Of a DNA stretch of 64,000 nucleotides, positions 33,025 to 44,564 are shown in pieces. Both the position numbers and the translations under genes were made by a program. Within the stretch, counting starts at the first letter, position 1; each line of letters begins with the position of its first letter. Source of the stretch: Lepisosteus oculatus (Eukaryota; Chordata; Actinopteri; Semionotiformes; Lepisosteidae). The stretch lies in contig NC_090716.1 in the NCBI RefSeq assembly GCF_040954835.1, forward strand, positions 1,971,605 to 2,035,604, given 5' to 3'. The notes under the pieces were generated by a model. The model did no database searches. It had not been told where the DNA came from and worked only from the letters and a program-made list of their open reading frames with translations.

Positions 33025-33192
33025 TGGCTAATGATATCTAGTCTGGTCAGCGGTTGGCGGTTAATTGATTTGAAGATCTCATCCAGCGGTTTCCTGAGAG
33101 AATCCAAGATATTGGCTTCAGTCGCGAGGCCGGGCAGCTTGTTCCAGACTCCCACCACCCTTTGTGCAAAGACGTGCCTCTTGTTCTCTGTT
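33025..33192. repeat. Dispersed repeat (TTGTTCCAGACTCCCA type), copy 2
   Basis: It matches 24186-24415 in GGGCAGCTTGTTCCAGACTC and CTTGTTCTCTGTTTTCA. It directly abuts a MITE-like copy on its right. Confidence 0.55.
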
Positions 33193-33194
33193 TT

Positions 33195-33745
33195 CAAGGG
33201 AAGCTGTGGCCCCAGTTTCTCAGACCGGTTATTCAATCTTGGAAAAAAAATAGATTCGTTGATGGTTTCGGGAAAAAAAATGGACAAATTCTGACCAAAG
33301 AACAAAATCGTGAACGTTGCGAAAGTGCTGTAAGTGGCCGCGTTGTCGCCACGAGAATTGTGACATGAAGTGGCCCTTCCTGCTCACTAGTCCCTGTCAT
33401 GACTGATGTACTGTGATGTACGAGTGAATAAGTGCAGGTTGTGCAGCAGACATTTCACCGCAGAGATGTTCCAACATGATCTGCAGGCAGAGTTCACAAG
33501 TACATAGTAGCAGCGAAACCATCTCGAAGTCAAGAGCAATATTTCTATTGGGTTAAAACAGATGGACTCACAAGCCCGCTTGTTTACAGTGTAATAATGT
33601 TGCATCACCTCACTGGACGTTTTGTTGCCTCACTCTGAATTGCAGAAAATGGCGCTGCGCACACCAGGAAATTTCATGTATTTTGTGATGTCAGTTGGAG
33701 ATTTAACAAGTTACTGTGTACATTTTACTTTGTAAATGAGCCCTT
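33195..33745. mobile_element. MITE-like element, copy 2
   Basis: It is colinear with 30134-30735: GGCCCCAGTTTCTCAGACCG near the left end, then GTGGCCCTTCCTGCTCACTA, GTGCAGCAGACATTTCACCG and TTTTGTTGCCTCACTCTGAA. The right end is eroded. Confidence 0.6.
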
Positions 33746-34016
33746 CTCTTAGTGTCCTTTATTCAGGCAGCGGTATCTTATTTTACTTTCTGCTGTCCAC
33801 AGCTGAGCTCAATGTTCTGACCTACCGTAGGTCTTATCAGTGCATTGTAGATGATATCTCCTGATTTAAATTCTATATTTAACTACTGTATACTGTGTAT
33901 TGCAGCCTAACACTCTGATTGCTTTAATAAAAACAATTCTAATGAAAGATATAGCCGACATTCCTGTGTGGGAGATTTCAACATCTTAGACACAATCAGC
34001 TTCAATACTTTAATAC

Positions 34017-34332
34017 GGGGCGGAGTGGTGGCTCTGTGGCTCAGGATCTACACCTGTGGCTGGGAGGTTGCTGGTTCAAATCCCGCAGCCGGCAGAGGAA
34101 TCCTACTCCGTTGGGCCCCTGAGCAAGGCCCTTCAACCCAACTGCTCCAGGGGTGCTGTACAATGGCTGACCCTGCACTCTGACCCCAGGATCTCTCCCT
34201 GTCTGTGTGTCTCATGGAGAGCAAGCTGGGGTCTGCGAAAAGATAATTCCTAATGCAAGAAATTGTAAAGGGTTAATAAAGTGATGTTATTATTATTATT
34301 ATTAATTATTATTATTATTATTATTATTATTA
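34017..34332 (+). repeat. tRNA-derived SINE, full-length
   Basis: The head (GGCTCTGTGGCTCAGGATCT then GGTTGCTGGTTCAAATCC) looks like a tRNA gene with a B box. The body contains TGGGCCCCTGAGCAAGGCCC and the tail TTAATAAAGTGATGTTATTA followed by a TTA run. The same family occurs at 47945, 52854, 55163 and 57768. Confidence 0.85.
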
Positions 34333-35039
34333 CTTTACTCTGGGTCTCCACTAGAGGTTTCTACTTTTATTCCATTTATACTGTCATTTAGGAGTCTGTA
34401 AATCACCTGAATCCGATTCTGCAAACTGCAGCAGTTAAGCAGCCGATATGAAGAATGGTTGGAGACAATAATCCATCAGGCTCACCATCAGATCTAACTG
34501 GCTGGTTGTCAGGGCAACCTCCTCATTGACGCGGCCCCTCTCTACACCTCTCGAGAGCCGAGGGGCCACCTCATGTACCAGTACAGAGCTCACAAAACAC
34601 AATGACCCCCCAGCAGCAGAGTCACCGTAGAATAGTTTCTGCATTGAGAAGAGGCAGAGCTCTGTGAGAGAACAGTGAAAACGGCCTGTCTTTTCCCACA
34701 CTGATGCACTTTCTGCGCTGATTGTGTGACACTTGTGTGACGGATGCGCTGAGGGTCCAGTCCCGCGCAGGGAGAGTGTTAAATCTGGTGCTCCAAGCTT
34801 GAAGGTCCAGGAGAAGTATGCCCAGGGGTGGACCGGTAACTTGTTTGTTTGTTTTTCCTGGGTTCTGCCCTTTTTTAAAATGAAAGGCGCGCCTATCGCA
34901 GGCCTACAGTCTTGTACGGGCTCAGGATTTCCGATCTGATATCCCGAAAACGTTATCGCAGCCACGGAGCGGGGAACATGAAAATAAAGATGCGTTTGAT
35001 AAACTCGCGGTCGTGGGTTGTTTGCTGCAGCTCGTCTCA

Positions 35040-36130
35040 GTACTGGGGGGGGTCTTACCGGCGCTGCGGTCGGCAGGCGGCGCTATTGAGCCTCTGGCGC
35101 TTGAGCGAAGCGGGGTGGAGGGGGGGCTGTAACAAAGAGTTATTAATCTCTCCCGTTGGTGGGCAGTCTCTCTGCCTCTCCTCCCCCCCCCTTGCGAGAA
35201 GTGGGAGCAGAGTTAGGGTGTTGTCTTGTTCGCCTCGTCTCGCCAGCCCGCTGCCAGCGCTCTCTCGCCCAGACAGGAGTCAGGGAGCCTCTCCGATAAG
35301 CCGGACACACCGCCCCGACCCGGAGCCGCTTATCCTCGGCACAGCAGGCGCAGCTCAGCCCGCTCCACCTCCGTCTCTCTCCGAGCAGCGCAGCGCGGCA
35401 GCCATGGGAGTGGAAGGGTGCACCAAGTGTATCAAATACGTCCTGTTTTTCTTCAATTTCATCTTCTGGGTGAGTGTGTTTCCCTCGCTGCCTTGAATTC
35501 CCCCCATCCCCCTCCTCCTTGTGTTTATTTGAGCGCTTCAGCGCTTACAGACCCGGCTGCTATCGCATGGCGAGTTTGTGTTTTATCGCGCGCGGGTGGG
35601 TAGGAGTGTGGCCGCCGCGGCGTGGCTGTGCGGAGATGGGGTCGCCGGGGGCTGGAGATGATGGGGGGGTGTTGCGGGAGAGCGCGGTTGGGACACAGGC
35701 GTCGGCAGGCAGGCGTGTCGGGGGGGGGGGAGAGAGATCCTCCAGCCCCGTCCGGACCACCTCCCGAGCCGCTGAGAGGGACGCACACCCCCTGATCCCC
35801 CGTGCGCCGAGGCGGGCGTAACGGGTCCGGAGAGGCGCACTTGTGGAGCCGTGCTCCTCGGGTAACGGTCCGGCCCAGACGGCGGGGCTGGGGGGGTCTA
35901 GCCTTTGCGGACGGGTTCCCCCGCATTTCCTCGGCCCGCTCTGGAAGGGAAGTCGCCGGAGAAGGGGGACGGTGTTTTCCCAAACAGACAGCCGGGGTGC
36001 TCCGGGTTTATTCGGCGCTCGGAGGCGCTGATCCCGGCGCCGAGAGTAACGGGTCGGCCCGTCGGTGCCGGCCCTCGGCGAGCCGGTTCTGTTAGAAAGC
36101 GGGTCTGGGTGGGAAATAAACGACCGAGCC
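35040..36130. promoter_or_regulatory. CD81: CpG island / promoter region of CD81
   Basis: This CpG-dense stretch surrounds CD81 exon 1 and extends into intron 1. It should contain the transcription start and 5' UTR upstream of 35404. No TATA box is evident, which fits a broadly expressed gene. Confidence 0.65.
35404..35469 (+). CDS. CD81: CD81 coding exon 1
   Basis: Encodes MGVEGCTKCIKYVLFFFNFI and FW, with start context GCAGCCATGG, and ends in phase 0 at GTGAGT. At 66 bp it has the same length as TSPAN32 exon 1. Confidence 0.95.
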
Positions 36131-39100
36131 GGGAGCGAGTGGCGGGTGTAAACTTCGAAGACGCGGGATGAAGAGAAAGAGAGAAATCGGTCTTCAACTT
36201 TTTTTTTTTGGCTCCACCTAGAATGGGAAGCTGGACGGGGTTGTGGAAAATGTGAATCAGTCTGTGGGGGGAAAAAAATAAAAACGGAACTAGACGAATG
36301 AGTGATCGTGGTCTGCAGCTCGCCGCTCCTCGTTGGCCATTTGCAAAAATTATTTCCTCGTCGTTTGGGTTGAGAAGGGGGGGATTGGGGGTGCTCTTCA
36401 ACCTCCGGCTTTTACAGTGCGCCCCGGTGTCCCGTTATTTCTGTCTGCGAGGGTCAGACCACTCCTGACTGCTGCTGACACCTGGTTGTTAGTTGTGTTT
36501 CCCTGTGGCTTGAGGCGAATTCAGTTGTGTAACGGCTTCTCAGTACGGGGGTGGAAAAGCTGCTAGCGGAATCGAAACATTCTTTCAGATTCATCCGAGT
36601 TTCAGGCTGGAAAATACCTTGTCAGCTACACTGTGCCTGGAGCCGAACGGCGGAAATATCCAGCCTTTTCTCAACCTGCACTGAAATGCTCACGGCTCCC
36701 ATTGATAAACAGTATGTCAGCGGAATGAGGTTTAGGGAAATGTTTAAACTTTTTTGAACAGCGTTAAAGGGCTGCCGGTAAGAGGAAGGGGTTCCGGTCC
36801 GTTTGGACTCACGGCGCTGTATTTTAAACCCCCCCCGCCCGCCCGCACGGAAGCTGTGGCCGGGGCGCTTGCCCGCCAACCGCGGGTTCGAGTGAGGCGG
36901 GAAGACGTTGAGAAACCTCCGCCCGTCGCTGGTTTTTAAACCGTATCGCTCAGCGGAGTGTCCAGGAAAGCGCTGTATCAGTGCGAAGAATTATGATTAA
37001 AAACACCCCCCCCCCCCCCCACACCAGTGTGTAGCCCCCCCTGGATGACGCTCCAGTCCTCTCACACACACCAGCTCTCAGTGGGGAGGAGAGCAGAGTG
37101 ATGAAGCCAGTTCAGAGATGGGGGTTATTAGGAGGCCATGACTGGTAAAGGCCAGGGGGAAATTTGGCCAGGACACCGGGGTTACACCCCTACTCTTTTC
37201 GAGAAACACCCAGGGATTGTTAATGACCACAGAGAGTCAGGACCTCGGTTTTACGTCTCATCCGAAGGAGGATATTAATTTAGGGTAGACAGAGTTAGAT
37301 CAAGGCCCGGCAGTCTCAGCTGTTTTCTGGGGGAAACACTGATGTCCACTGCCAAGAGATCCAGATTGCCTGCTAACTAACTGTTTGCGCGTGTAGGCGT
37401 ACAACGCCTTCCCTGATGCGTCATCGTCTCGAGGAGCTGTACAGCAAAATCTTCAAAAAACCTGTCAGAAGGACCACTTTTGGGGGGAGGAGGATTGAGC
37501 TCTTGTGATGTGTAAGGCAAGTGTCCTCTGCCCCACTTCTGGTAGATGTGTTGTCTCACTCTTCCGCTTCTTCAGGCCGGGGTGTGGGCTGGGGGGTTTC
37601 CTCAGGTTCACCCCATGTGCGGACAGAGGCCACTGGCCCTGAAGGTGAAAACTCCAGGGGTGCTCTTGGTGGTGGGGGGGGGGGACCCCAGGGATTCTCT
37701 ACCAGAGCGGGATGCGGTTCGTCGCAAAGACGATTTGGTGGCGATGGCTGGGGTGCATGCTGGGAAGGCCCCCCCGAGCGCCGCGTTTCCTGGAGCCCGC
37801 AGGATGGGCCAGCGCCTCGTCTCTCTCGCTTGCACAGTAAGAACGCGACGGCAGGGATTCCCCAAAAAACCCTGCCTGTTGGGCCAGGGAATCCCCCCCC
37901 ACAGCTATTTCAGTAACTGCGTGAAATCCCACCCCACCCTTTCTGCGTTCGTACTGCAAAAACACAAGCGCAGGGTTTTACAGTACAGCTGGGACCTGGA
38001 GAATGAAATTCCCAAACGGCCCTGACATCTGCTGTGTGTTTCTGCCAGAATTGGCGGAATGGCGGTTTTGGCCAGAGACCCAGGTGTGTTCACTGTCCCC
38101 CCCCCCAGCCCGCAGTGGGGTTCGCTCTGCTCCGTCGGGGGCCGGGGGAGAGCTACTGAAGCAGAGTGGGGGAGCTTCAGGGCCAGCACAGTACAGATAT
38201 GAGCGTTTCGAAAACGGCCTGGGTTCAGGCGCGGGCTCAGCACCTCACCCTGCAGCTCGGCTGCTGTCGGCACCCGGGGGGGGCGTGACGGCGCTGCCCT
38301 GTGGCGGAACGGTAGGTTGCGGTCGCTCAGGCACCTGCCGTCGTTTTTTCTCTGTGACCCGCTGTTGGTCTGGTATCTATTTAGTGGGGGGCGGGACTGT
38401 TGGCTCTAAAGGTTGTTTTGGTGCTGGCACAGTCCTGGTAAAACCCCTCCTGCTTCTCCAGAGCCAGCCCGTCCCCTAGAGAATGCCAGTTCATCCCCGC
38501 CGCCGCTGGGCGGTGGAGTGGAGGTGGTTGCCAAGGGTTTTATCAGCCAACGTTTGCGTAGCAACCAGTGCGACACGAGCCACTGGGGCAGGATGAGTCA
38601 CGTCGGAGGCGCGGGGCGGTTGTGCGACGACAAGGAGCCAAAGCAGAAGTTCGGGGTGCTGGAGTTGGGCGTCATGGACCGCGGCACGCCGCAGGGCTGC
38701 AGGAATGAGCTCCAGTGCGGCGCCCTGCTGGGCACAGATTGGGGGGGAGGGCGGTGACCTCTGTGCCCCTTGACAGGGCGATGGTCACTGGCCCATCTTT
38801 TCAGATCCCTACGGGCCGCGGTCAGTTCGGTTTGTTTCAATATGGCGCCTTTCACAGCAAGGTTGCTCCAAGGCCCTTAACAGTGCAAGTGACCAGACAT
38901 GTTGTGAATACAGAACAGAAAAGACCGGAAGACAACGGAGGAGAGGAACCCAAAACTCCTTAGTAAGGAGGAAAAAAAAACCTTCTAGGGGTCCAAGGTC
39001 AACTGGCTGCCCAACCCCTTTGGGCATGCTAACATGATACAGTTAAAAAAAGGAATAAATGAATCAGGGTATTAATCCATCCAGCCATCATGTCTTCTGT

Positions 39101-42100
39101 GTGTCAGTACTCCATACAGATCTCTGTAGACCAGCAAAATCCTCCTAAGCGAAAGCTATATCCATGATGTCCCTCTTTGATCCGTGGCGGTGATGCAGCA
39201 TCCAACTCAGATGGTCCCCAGCCCGGGCGCCATCCGGACATGTGGGGACGAGAGTAGGATAGTTCGGTCAGAACAGATGTATCTACCTGGTGGGCCAACA
39301 CAGAGACACACAATGGCATGGACAGCAGCAGCACCAGCAGCCAGGGTTTTAGCAGGCTATGACGTAAGGTGTGAGCAGGCTGGGCTGAAGTAACAGGTCT
39401 TCAGTCTGGATCTGAATACTGAGATTGACGTTAAAACACTTTTTTTCCCCCTGCTGTGATAAGGCTGCCAGCAGTTCTTATATAAAGTATGAGTGTCCTC
39501 CCACTGTTTCCCACCCGAAAGAAGAGTGAGTTATCTGCACAGAGCTCTCCCTGTGAGGCCTGAAGACTCCTGGGTCATATCGTCCAGCAGCCTGGAGTTC
39601 TTTTTCTTCGTCGGTGTGTGCCGGTGTGCAGGAAGGGAGTGAGTTAGCGAGCTTGAGAGTGATCGCTGTATGTAGCGTGGCGGCTGGGCGTGCACCCCTC
39701 GTGCACGACGCAGAAACGGAGACGGGGGGGGCTCGTCTCCCGCCGGGTGTCACATACACGTTGAGGGTGAAACGAGGGGGGGCGGCGCCTGGCGATTCGG
39801 AGTCTGCCCCACCCACCCCCCCCCCCGAGCTTGGGAAAGGCACCAGCAGCTGGAAGGACAAGGACAGCGACTAAGAATAGATGAAGGGGGGAAACACCCC
39901 AAGCTTGAGTCGTCTTGCTAGGGAGACGGTTTCTGTAGCTCAGCCTGCTACGACAGAGCTGTTGGGAAAAGCAGTTCAGTTTGCTGCAGTGTCCCCCTGA
40001 CCGACTCGGAGAACAGGGCCAGAGGGCGTCTTTGATTTCAGATCTGGCACTAAATTTAATCTCCAGAAACTGTACACGGTTTTGTCACATTGTCACTCCA
40101 GGGCTATTTATAGGGTCTGGGCAGGGCGGTATTTTTGGCAGCTCCTGGGGGGGGCATTCCGCACCCCGGTCTGTAACCCTGCCTCCTTTCCTGGTTCTAA
40201 AATGAGTCCTGCCCCCACAGGAACGCCTGGAGAAAAAAAAGAGCCAGGGGGTGGGGGCGCCACGGGGCTTCGGGTATTTAGGGCCCGAGCTGGAAAGCGT
40301 GCCGAGACCGGAGGGTGATTTTCGGGAAAGTGTGGTCTTTCCCGGAAATGCCTGCTGACGGATCGCCCCGCCCGAGAGAAACCCGAGCTGGGTTTGCAGT
40401 GACAGGTGCCCAGCTGGCACAGCGGGAGCTCAGGGCCTCCGGGGCGTCGGCAGGGAGGGGCGTGGCAGAGCGTGATGCCGGGGCGGGGTGTGTCCGTGGG
40501 CCAAGACACAAGGGGGCCTGCAGTCCCGCCTCTCGATGATGATGATGATGATGCTGCTGCTGCTCTTGGCCTTACGATCCTCATAGCCTCACTGGAACAC
40601 GATGACGACGACTGGCGCGCTTTTCGAACTGGACACGAGTTGTCCGTGCAAGGCAGCGTGGGTTGGCGGATCCCACTCCAAGCGCCTCCTGACAGCTCTC
40701 CCCAGCGCGGGAGCTCGGATGATGCGCCGGGCTGACCAGACAATTTAATAATAATAATAACTCCTGACACTTATATAGTGCTTTTCTGGACACTCCACTC
40801 AGAGCTCTTTACAGGTATTGGGGATCCCCGTCACCCCTCCCCCCCAGTGTGCGGTAGAAAACAGAATCATCAAACACAGCCCTGCAAACAGGGGGCTCGG
40901 AGACCAGAGATGGCAGCAGGTCAGTGGAGTCAGAGGGAGGGTGGCGGTGTGTGGTTCTTGTCTTCAGACCTTACAGGGAGAGCTCTGTGCAGATAACTCA
41001 CTCTTCTTTCGGGTGGGAAACAGTGGGAGGACACTCATACTTTATATAAGAACTGCTGGCAGCCTTATCACAGCAGGGGGAAAAAAAGTGTCTCTTCTTT
41101 TCTGTATGGACAACATGGATGGTCGCTTGCACTGTTAAGCGCCTTGGGGCAACCTTGTTGTGAAAGGCACTATATAAAGACAACCAGGTCTGAGCTGCTG
41201 AGAGAGTCATGGGGTGGGGCGCATCACAGTTTTGTGCTGGACAGACCAGCGTTGTAGCTGTGTGGAATTTGGCTGCAGCTGTTTTTAACAGCAGGATTAA
41301 AAAAAAAAAAGAACCCCAGCACGGCGGGCGCTGGAATCAAATAACATCCAAACAAAAGCAGTAATAAAATCAGAGTTCGGTTAGCATTAGCGCAAGACCC
41401 TGTTTCACTAGTCAGTGAGCTGAGGGAGGACGGCGGTAACTGAGGCCGAGCTCCAGTCCCTCTGAGGAAGGTCAGCAGTTCCCGGCAGGAAGTTCGAACG
41501 GTTGTTTATTTCCGGGAGACCTGTGGAGCGGCTCATCCCTCTTCCCGGAGTCACAGGGCACCGGCCGGACTGATCCCGCTCTGCCGACAGCTGTGGGTCA
41601 GCTCTCGGGTCCGCGGGCTGGCGTGGGGGCCGGATTCTCAAACGGGCCCGGGTTCCGGAGTGAAATCCCGGGGAGGGTCTCGGGCGGGACGGTGGGCAGC
41701 CGGGCGGGGGGGTGGGGTGGTGGGGGCCACTGGGGGCTGGAGCTCCGTAAGGCTGGCTGAGCCAGGGAGGGTTTCAGGCCTGAAGGAAGGCCCCAGAAAT
41801 AACTCTGGGAGGACGGAGTCATCGATGAGCTCAGAGGCTCTGGAGGAGGGGGGGTGGTCATCGCACTTGCCGTCTTTCTGCAACGAGGTTTCTCTGCAAC
41901 TGCGGCACTAGGGCTCCCCAGCCCGTACAGGGGTCTGGTTTAGATTACTGCCTCAGCTCCGCGGCCAGCTTCCACCCTCTATTTTTTTCCTCTCCCCTCG
42001 CAGACAGTGGAGGAAACTGAAACCGAATTCTCTCCCTTCTCCAAAGCTCCAAAACCAATTCCTGGTTGACGGCAACGGCGCGGCCTGGTTTTTTGGAGGG

Positions 42101-44518
42101 GGGGGAGAGCAGACGGCTTTATCCTCCCCCCCACCACCCCCTCTCCAGCCCAGAAACCCGTTCTGCCCTCCTTATGTTGGGGACTGGGGGGGTAGGGGGG
42201 AGTGAGTCTGTCCTGGGCTGCACAGACAGGAGAGGAGTCTGGGTGTGGAACAGAGGGCTGTCCCCGAGGCACGTCCCCGCTGCCTGCGCTCGGGAGAGAG
42301 GAGGGGGGCTGGTCTGCGGGGCCGTCTTCCCCGATTCTCCCCCCCCCCCCGTCCCCCGTGCAGATGTTGGAGAGCCTCACCCTTTGGCAGTGGCTGTGTT
42401 TGTCTGGTTGCTAAGCAACCGCTCTGCTCCCTGAGTCTCGCTGCGGCCAGGGCTCCCAGTTTGCGGCGCTCACACACACACACACGCGCGCGCACACACA
42501 CAGAGGCCCGAAACAAGTGAAAACGGATCCCCAGGCCGACGCAGACGCGCTTCTGCGCCCAGCCGGGCTGCGTGACCTTCCCCTTCTCTTCCTGACCCTC
42601 CCGCGCGGGTGCGAACCCCCTGCGGTCTGCGCCCTGCCACGTCGGCCGAGCCAGGTCCCGGCGCGAAACGGCCCTGAGGCGCTGGGTTAGAGTCGCGCTG
42701 CGCTCGGAAGCCCGTGGCCCGGTCGCTGTGCGCCTCGCGCTGGTGACTAACGCTGGTAGTCTTCCCCCTCAGCCGGTTTCCAGGACAGGGGGCACAGAGA
42801 GAGAGCCATCTGGCTTTGAATTTTCCCAGCTGGGGCCGAAACAGAGTTCACAGTGAGTCAACGGTAACAAAAAAATCTCTCGTACAAGGGGGTGGGGGTG
42901 GGGTGCGTTCTGGCTGGACGGAAGACGCTGGGAAGGTGCTGTTTTTTTTGTTTTTTTTTAAATGTACCTCTTCCTGTGGTCCGGGCTGGGCGGAGCGAGA
43001 CGCGAGGCCCTGTGGGCTGTCCGCCTGCCGCTCGTGGGGGTGTAACCACTTCTGCGCCCCCCACTTTCACCGGCAGCCGGCCGAGCTCTAACCCAGGTTG
43101 TTTGTTGTTTTGTTTTTTTTTAGCCGTGCTTGCGGAATTCCTCCCGGCGTTCCCAGATTATGGGAAGGGACAGTTTTACGGCCTTCTCCCAGATTGCTTT
43201 CATTAAGGCAGGCGCGTTGCGCTCAATAATTCAGCGGGCTGGGCCGTGCCAGTCCCGGATCGGAATGGTTTTGAGAGTTGCCCCCGCCGCTCCTCGCCCA
43301 TTTCAGAAAGTGGCTGTCCATTATTGATGAGGTTGACGCTGCAGGGTTCCAGGGGGCACCCTGGATATAGGTGGATCGATAAGACTTTATCGATCCCGAA
43401 GGGAAGCCGATGCGTTACAGCAGCCCGAGGCGAGCAAAAAAAAAACCATCAGGATAGACGAAAAATTTGAATCCGTACAGTAATACAAAATAAATAAATA
43501 CATAGGCGTGTGCAAAATACGATCATAGTCACTGTAAAAACAATAGAAGATGTGCAAAATGTGCATAGGTTTATACAGATTGAGTGTCCAAAAAGTACAA
43601 TGCCGTCCACAGACGAGCAAATGAAGGGCCAACAGTCCTAGCTCAGGGCAGCGTTATTGGAGGAAGGACCTGCAGAAACGTTCCCTTGAACACTGTAGTA
43701 TCTGTGAGTATTAAAGTGGTATTGCTCAGCGGAGGGGTGTTTTAAAGAGCTATCTCTCTCTCCCTTCCCCTGCGTGAGCGTTGAGCCACCCCCGTTCCCA
43801 GGTGCCAGCGACGACACCCGGACTTGTCCATCGCATCCTAACACGGGAGGCTCAGTTCCTCACCCTCGGGCCCGTGTGTCCCCCCCGGCGTCCCTCTGCG
43901 TGCGTGCTCAGGCCGACACCCCCGCCTTCTGGGGGCGTCCTTGCGGCTATGCCTCCTATCCCAACCCCCTGCCTGGAGGATTCCATCGGGGATCGAAAGA
44001 GGGGGCGACGGCGAGACCCGTTAAAAGCCGCGCCCCGACTGCTCACGGCTGTTTTCCTCTGCGGTCTCTCCTCGTGCCGGTTTTACAGACGGTTTGAAAG
44101 GCGACGGCGCCCAGCCCAGCCTGGAGGGGGCGCTCCCTTCGTCTGGACTGGGGACGCTGGGATTTTTTCCCGGCTGGTTGGTAGCCTTGTTTCCGAGGTG
44201 GTGAAGCCCGCCGCCAGCTACTAATCCAGTTTTATTGGTGGGGTTTTTGCGCCCTCAACACCGCCACTGAAGATCGGCGGAGTTGCAGCCCTGTGCTTTT
44301 GAAGCCCTGGGGGCGGCTGAGGCCCTCTGTGGGGCCCCGGGGCCCCCCGTTTCGGAAACGGAAAGAGCTTCTTCGCGACCAGGGGGGCGAGTGGAGGCAG
44401 GAAACAGGCCGCCGGTGATGGGGGGGTTAAGCGAGATCGCAGGGGGAGAGCTGCTCCACACAGACAGTTTTACACCCATCGCGTCTGTTTTGTTTGTTGT
44501 CCCGCCAGCCTGCAGGCT

Positions 44519-44564
<46 letters not shown>

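Larger units (their letters stand above)
30917..35040. other. TSPAN32 3' flank and TSPAN32-CD81 intergenic region
   Basis: The bases after the TSPAN32 stop run into a CA/CG-type microsatellite that may be 3' UTR. No convincing nearby polyadenylation signal was found. The rest holds SINE and MITE-like copies and no gene. Confidence 0.6.
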
